Origin: Diadophis punctatus similis
Lineage: Eukaryota; Chordata; Lepidosauria; Squamata; Dipsadidae
NCBI GenBank assembly: GCA_023053685.1
Contig: JALIGW010000013.1
Coordinates: 12,364,001-12,428,000, forward strand
Direction: 5' to 3'
DNA: 64,000 nucleotides
In this document: piece after piece, positions 58,793 to 64,000 of the stretch
Layout of the letters: each line of letters begins with the position of its first letter
How positions within the stretch are numbered: the first letter of the stretch is position 1
Made by a program: the position numbers and the translations under genes
The notes under the pieces: model-generated
The model's input: only the letters and a program-made list of their open reading frames with translations
Told to the model about the DNA's origin: nothing
The model's database searches: none

Positions 58793-60371
58793 GCATTTGA
58801 GTCAGCAAAAACAAATTTGATGTAAATACTCTTTCCCCTAAGCGTTCAACTGAAATGAATACGTATTTTCTTAATGGTAGTGATAAAATGATTAGTATAA
58901 CTAATAGGAAGGTCTGTCTTTAGAACTACAGATTAGGGCATTGCAGTTCTTCAGATTTGATTTGGTTTCAAAGGATGTGGAACATGAATGTATCACCCAT
59001 TTTTAAGTATTTAAAGTAGCTATGCCTATTTGGAGATTTATATATCAACTATACAGGACTGTATGTTCTCTTTGTGATTGGGATGTGTTTGTAGCTTATG
59101 TTCTGTGAGAAACAATGTATCCATTGGCTCTTACAAAACTGGAAATAGTATCCCCCAAATTTAATTTTGTTTAAATTAAATCCTATTAAAATTTGGGGAT
59201 TGTATTACATTTATGTCGTGTCTAAGTTCTCAGAAACTTGACATTTTTGTATGACCTTGACATCCTTGTAGAAATTTTAAGGTGAAGTCATTGAAAAATT
59301 GTAAGATTCCGAGCAATTGGGAATTCTGGAAAAATAATTTGATACACAGAATGCTTGTGCTATTTTAAAAAAAGTACTTGAAATAACTTCTGTGTACTGC
59401 ATTATTTGTAAGCCATCTGGGATTATGGTACATAAGATGGATGGTTATGTAAATATTTAAAATAAGTAGCATGAGAGAAAGAGATTGAAAAACTATGATT
59501 TTGAATAAATTATGGTTTCTGCTTAACATCTGAGTTTTAACTTCACTTGAACCAAGCACAGGTAAAATAGTCTGGATCAAACAGTAGCACCTCACTGACA
59601 GTTCCTCTTTTAATATTCAGTTGTGATTTGCTACTATATCTCAACCATTCCATTTAGCAATAATGTTAATTACTTATGTGTGTGTATGTTCAGGTAACAT
59701 TCCATCTTGTTGCAGGCATTTTATCTATTACTTTATGTCCCAACCTCCTTCCAAGAACCCATGGCAGCTTGCATGGGAATCATTCCCACAGTGACAATCC
59801 TGTGAAATGGGTAAAGGCTTGGACCTGGTTTAGCCTGGAGCGTGTCAGATTCTTGACTTCTGTGCCATGCTGGCTTTTCATCCAACTATCTTCCAAAAAA
59901 AGTATGAAAAAAGTATGACTATATTTCATTGGAATTGTCAAAAGGCTTGTCAAAAGACCAAGAAATCTTATTTGAGCATAGCTCAGAGTTTCAATGCCTT
60001 GTTTGTTTGTGCTCCAATGCAGTTTGTTTCATCTTTGCACAGGGGAGAGAGAAGAGCAGGTGGCATTTGTTCGGAACTTCCAATTAATACAGTTAAGTCC
60101 TTGCTCTCTTTGAAGGTGCTAATTAATTGTGAGTTGTTATGGAGACTGGCGAAATCTGATTGAACCTGACAGATTAGTATTCAGAAGAAATAGGACAAGT
60201 ATCCTTTTTCTTACAAATTATGATTTCTATGACAGATGTATTTGTACCCACAAACTCTAAATTTGCAAAAACGAGTTACCAAACATTTAGCATTCCTTCT
60301 CTTCCCCCCTCCCCAGTGATTGTGAGTGCATCCTGCTGGAGTACTTGGAAATCTTCAAGTTTTGTTACCTA

Positions 60372-60778
60372 TTTATTTTATTTATGTATTTGTCAAACAT
60401 GTACAGGATAGTAGTTGTTTGTATAAACATAACTTAAAAGTACCGGTAAAAAGTACCGATAAAAGAGGACAATAGGACAGTAGGCATAGTGGTGCGCTTA
60501 TGCACGCCCCTTACGGACCTCTTAGGAATGGGGTGAGGTCAACTGTAGACAGTCTAAGGTTAAAGTTTTGGGGGTTTGGGGAAGAAACCACAGAGTCAGG
60601 TAGTGCATTCCAGGCATTGATCACTTTATTTCTGAAGTCGTATATTCTGCAGTCGAGTTTGGAGCTGTTTACATTAAGTTTGAATCTATTATGTGCTTGT
60701 GTATTGTTGCGGTTGAAGCTGAAGGATTCATTGACAGGAAGGACTTTTCGATATATGACCTATGTGAAGTTTAACTAA
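60372..60778 (-). pseudogene. LINE ORF2 C-terminal fragment (L2-like)
   Basis: Read on the minus strand, a conceptual frame gives text such as AHNRFKL, YDFRNKVINAWNALPDSVV and then SPNPQNFNLRL, which is the pattern of L2/Jockey-type ORF2 C-termini (FRNRVVNxWNSLP). A TTTATTTATTTA-type tract near 60372 is the likely 3' tail. The element is 5'-truncated. The + strand open frame over it is a shadow. Confidence 0.65.
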
Positions 60779-60789
60779 TAGCCATCTTA

Positions 60790-60820
60790 GAGGGAGGGAG
60801 GGAGGGAGGGAGGGAGGGAG
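60790..60820. repeat. (GGGA)n microsatellite
   Basis: Eight consecutive ggga units lie immediately beside the LINE fragment. Confidence 0.95.
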
Positions 60821-61247
60821 ATACATGTAATATCTTGAGTTTTCCTTAGCTTCAACTTTACTGCTTCTTTCCAGAGTGGTTCCAAGGATGGTTCTGAGAT
60901 TTTTGCAGGGAAAGTTCCACTACTCAGTCAGGGGTGTCCACATGTAGGGGATCAAAAAGATCAAGATGGCAGCCTAGATGGTGCCAAAGGTCAAAACCAT
61001 GCAGTTGAACCCCCACACATTTTAATTGCCTATCCTCAGCAGTAGCATTTGTATGCTCACTGAAAATATTTTGCAAGCTCACATTGAATTATAATGGTCT
61101 CATTTAAACATATAGTAAATATTTACTCTATGAGGCCTAAGTCAGTTTCCTATTCTAGAGACTCTGCTCAGTATAGTAGACTTTCAAATTAGGAAAAAAA
61201 TATTTCAAACCGGATGAATAAAACGATAAAAAAATTGGTCTCTAGAG

Positions 61248-61378
61248 CAGGGGTGTCAAACTGGTAGCCCACTGGCCGGATGCATCATGCGCAGGCCATG
61301 CCCGCCCTGGCTCTGCAAAGGCAAAAAACATGATACGTCACATGATGTAACTTGACACGATCGAGTTTGACACCTGTG
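61248..61378. mobile_element. hAT MITE (131 bp), CAGGGGTGTC ends
   Basis: The ends caggggtgtcaaactggtag and gagtttgacacctgtg are inverted repeats. Target copies ctctagag (61240-61247) and ctctagaa (61379-61386) agree at seven of eight bases. The same family occurs at 62572. Confidence 0.9.
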
Positions 61379-61789
61379 CTCTAGAATCTTGGGATGGCAC
61401 CTATTGTGGTCCACATTTTTTAAATCAATTTTTATAATTTTGATGTGATAGAAAAGGTATAACACATATACACATTATAGTACTTTTAATTACTACCAAT
61501 CATTGGTACTGTTACTGTTTCAAGGAACTCATTTTTTCATATTGTTTGATTTGTCTTTGGCTTTATATGTACGGTGGATAATAAAAATGTACAATAATGT
61601 GGTTGCATAAGCGTACACACACTCTTATAAGTAGGGATGTGGATGTGTTAGAGTTAACCAATCACATTCAAACTGGTGTTCAATACTAGTCAGTACATAC
61701 CTGCCATCAATTAAAGTGACTGATCAAGCCCATGTAAAGTTCAGCTGTTCTAGTAGGATTTTTCTGACATTTACTCAGTTGCCTCTCAC

Positions 61790-62893
61790 AGCAAAATCCA
61801 TGGTCTGCAAAAAGCTTAGAAAGCATTGAAGGGATCTCACTGTTGGAAGGTATCAGCCAGGATACAAGTACAAAACCATTTCCAAGACATTGTAAATACT
61901 ATGGAACACAGATTGAAGACAGTCATCAAGTGGAGAAAATATGACACAATAGACATTACCAAGAACTGGATGTCCCTCCAGAATTGATGACAAAGCAAGA
62001 AGAAAACTGATGCGAGGGGCCCAAAGCAACATTAAAGGAGTTGCAGGAAGTTCTGGCAGGTATTGGTTGTGTACTACATGTGACAACAATCTTCCATATT
62101 CTTGATGTGTCTGAACTGTGGGGTAGGGTGGCAACGTGGAAGCCTTTTCGTTTAAAGGAAAACATCCAAGCCTGGGTAAATTTTGCAAACACCTAGATCA
62201 AGTCTGACAAAAGCATGTGGGAAAATGTTTTGTTCTCTGATGAGACCACGCTTGAACTTCTTGGCCATAATTCCAAAAAGCATGCTTGATGCAAAAACAA
62301 CAGTGCACATCACCGAAAGTACATCATACCCACAATGAATCATGGTGATGGCAGCATTATGCTTTGAGGAACTGGGGCTTTAGCCAAGGTAGAGGGAATT
62401 ATGGATAGTTCTAAATATCAATTTTGGCACAAAGTCTTAAGGCATCTGCTTTAATACTGAAGATGAAGAGAAATTTCATCTTTCAACACGACATTGACCC
62501 AAAGCATACCTCCAAATCAACAAAACAATGGCTTCACCAGAAGAAAATCAGAGTTTTGGAATGGCCAAGTCCAGGGGTGTCAAACTCGCGGCATCATCAC
62601 GTGACTGATCATGACTCCCCCCCCCTTTGCTAAAATGGGGGTGGGTGTGACTAGCACATGATGCATCTGACCCGAGCGCCATAAGTTTTACACCCCTAGC
62701 CTAGTCAAAGCCTGGACCTGAATCCAATTGAAAAATCTGAGATTTTGTATAGGAGATGCTCTCACAGTCTGACAGCTTTCGCAAGAAAGAGTGGACAGAG
62801 ATTCCCAAGGCAAAATGTGCTATGCTGATAGGCTCCTATCCCAAAAGATTGAATGCTGTCATAAAATCAAAAGGTGCTTCAACAGAATATTAG
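61790..62893 (+). pseudogene. Tc1-family transposase pseudogene (DDE)
   Basis: Translated fragments in several frames match Tc1 transposases: MWENVLFSDET and LELLGHNSKK (region of one catalytic Asp), [29 protein letters not shown] with VLEWPS (second Asp), and after the MITE, LDLNPIEK (catalytic Glu). Stops and frameshifts occur, for example a stop where a Trp is expected after GSIML. The hAT MITE splits the coding region between the second Asp block and the Glu block. The enzyme cannot be made. Confidence 0.88.
62572..62698. mobile_element. hAT MITE (127 bp) nested in the Tc1 transposon
   Basis: The ends caggggtgtcaaactcgcgg and aagttttacacccct are inverted repeats. Target copies gccaagtc (62564-62571) and gcctagtc (62699-62706) agree at seven of eight bases. 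Removing the insert rejoins the transposase text EWPS to the DLNPIE region. Confidence 0.9.
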
Positions 62894-64000
62894 TTTAAGG
62901 GTGGGCACACTTATGCAACCATTTTATTGTAAGTTTTTATTTTTATTTCCCCCCTGAAATATTTCAGTTTGCTTTCAATTATATATACAGCTTGTATCTT
63001 ACATTAATGGTGGAAAAAAATCTGAATTGATTTATCTTGGTCTGATTTTTTTTTTACATCTCAAAAACCTGGCATTTTAAGAGAGGCGTGTAGACTTTCT
63101 ATATTCATTGTATGTAGATCATAAGTTATGTTTTTTCCAAATCATTGTTATAACATGCAATATGGGAGCGTTTTAAAAAGCAACTTTAAAGTTCTACTGT
63201 AAAAGAAAATATTCAAATTGCATATCATGAAAAATGTAGTGAGAACAAAATTAATATTTATTCTAGTACCAATTGAAGAATGATACAACTTTAAAAGGTG
63301 TTGGTTCTTTTCATGTGAAAAAATTGGCATTGTCTTTCATTATGTCACATTTTTAAAGAAAGCTCCATAAGCTGAGATAATTTAGTCTTCCAATTGTTTT
63401 TGTATATATATATATCTTTCTAAAAATACACATTTGTTAGAAAAGTAACAATAATGCACCGTATGCATTTTTCACATAAGATAATGCTCAACTCTTAAGT
63501 CTCATGTGGTGTTAGATTAGCTGTTATATTTCACAGTGTTTGCAGATGTTGGTATGCTATTGTGGGAAAGTGCTGGCTTTCTGATTGCACCCCCAGTTAA
63601 ATATCTTCCATGGAAAGGAGTTACTGCCAAGGAAAGCAATGCAAGCAGTTTCCTCTCTCCTAAGTTGAATAAGATGAGAACAGTGGTCTGTATCCCCTCC
63701 CTTCCTTCCCATTGCAAGTTGTTTATTAAACTAGAGTTTTTCTGGGAGTTGTTCTTTTCCGTTTTGAATGCTTTGACGAAAAATCAATTTTTGCTTTGAA
63801 GAGCTCCGAAGCAACATAGTTTGTATTGGATAGGCTGATGAACAATGCTTGTTATATGATGAGTCCATAAACCTTGAATTTGAACATTGGTAGGTTTCTC
63901 TGCCTTGTTGAAATCAGCAGCCTAGAAACAACCTTGACAGAAAACAACATTCTTGACAGCCAGATCTAGGATTTGAAACTTTTAGTTTTCAAATAAAAGA

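Larger units (their letters stand above)
61572..63110 (+). mobile_element. Full-length Tc1-type transposon, inactive
   Basis: Inverted ends (cggtggataataaaaatgta at the left, gtagactttctatattcattg at the right) lie between TA dinucleotides. A sub-terminal inverted pair (gtggttgcataag and cttatgcaacc) is also visible. The interior holds a decayed transposase and a later hAT MITE at 62572-62698. Without the MITE it would be about 1.4 kb, close to the usual Tc1 size. Confidence 0.9.
39843..64000 (+). other. MCF2L: MCF2L intron, running out of the window
   Basis: Apart from the candidate first exon ending at 54106, no further MCF2L exon was recognised. The interval is dense in DNA transposons up to 45.6 kb, sparser to 58 kb, and ends with a Tc1 element. 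Stretches 45900-46880, 51050-52560, 54110-58550 and 63113-64000 hold no confident features. An 87-codon open frame at 63536-63799 has no recognised product. Confidence 0.55.

Noticed and set aside
63536..63799. An 87-codon frame near the right edge, thought of as another MCF2L exon
   Set aside because: No similarity to MCF2L that I recognise, and no donor in frame at a suitable place.

Overview
The window looks like a squamate reptile chromosome, most likely a snake. The reasons are vertebrate genes with short exons in long AT-rich introns, Sauria-type SINEs with a BovB-like tail, CR1 fragments that run straight into microsatellites, many short hAT and Tigger-like DNA elements, and a SPIN-like hAT element. 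The species call is inference. No bacterial, phage or CRISPR features were seen.

Left part (1 to about 26.35 kb, + strand): the 3' half of ATP11A, a P4-ATPase phospholipid flippase. Six core exons (2390-2449, 3538-3665, 4792-4927, 11898-11963, 12747-12850, 13621-13786) have matching splice phases and encode transmembrane helices M5 to M10. A terminal exon (21975-22238) encodes a C-terminal tail with the conserved EFTPLASL block, followed by a roughly 4.1 kb 3' UTR. Two further candidate exons stand out: an in-frame 24-nt microexon in the M7-M8 loop (6164-6187) and an alternative terminal exon (19440-19529) ending in a short tail with a DDPLL dileucine-type motif.

Middle (26.35 to 32.7 kb): repeat-rich intergenic DNA, with a CR1 3' end carrying a very long TCT/TAT microsatellite, an L1-type element with an intact ORF1 but no visible ORF2, and a split SINE.

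Right part (32.7 to 64 kb, + strand): the 5' end of the next gene, read as MCF2L, which is the neighbour of ATP11A in other vertebrates. A CpG island at about 32.7-33.9 kb is a plausible promoter and untranslated first exon. Exon 39650-39842 carries a start codon and an N-terminus resembling one MCF2L isoform (WRxILCK near the start). A second, phase-compatible candidate first exon ends at 54106. The remainder is intron with many transposons.

The most informative non-genic signal is the set of DNA transposons with readable target-site duplications: ten hAT-type elements with 8-bp duplications, nine Tigger-like palindromic copies, three copies of a CCGTATTTTTCGGAGTATAA-ended element, and a full-length dead Tc1 element split by a hAT MITE.
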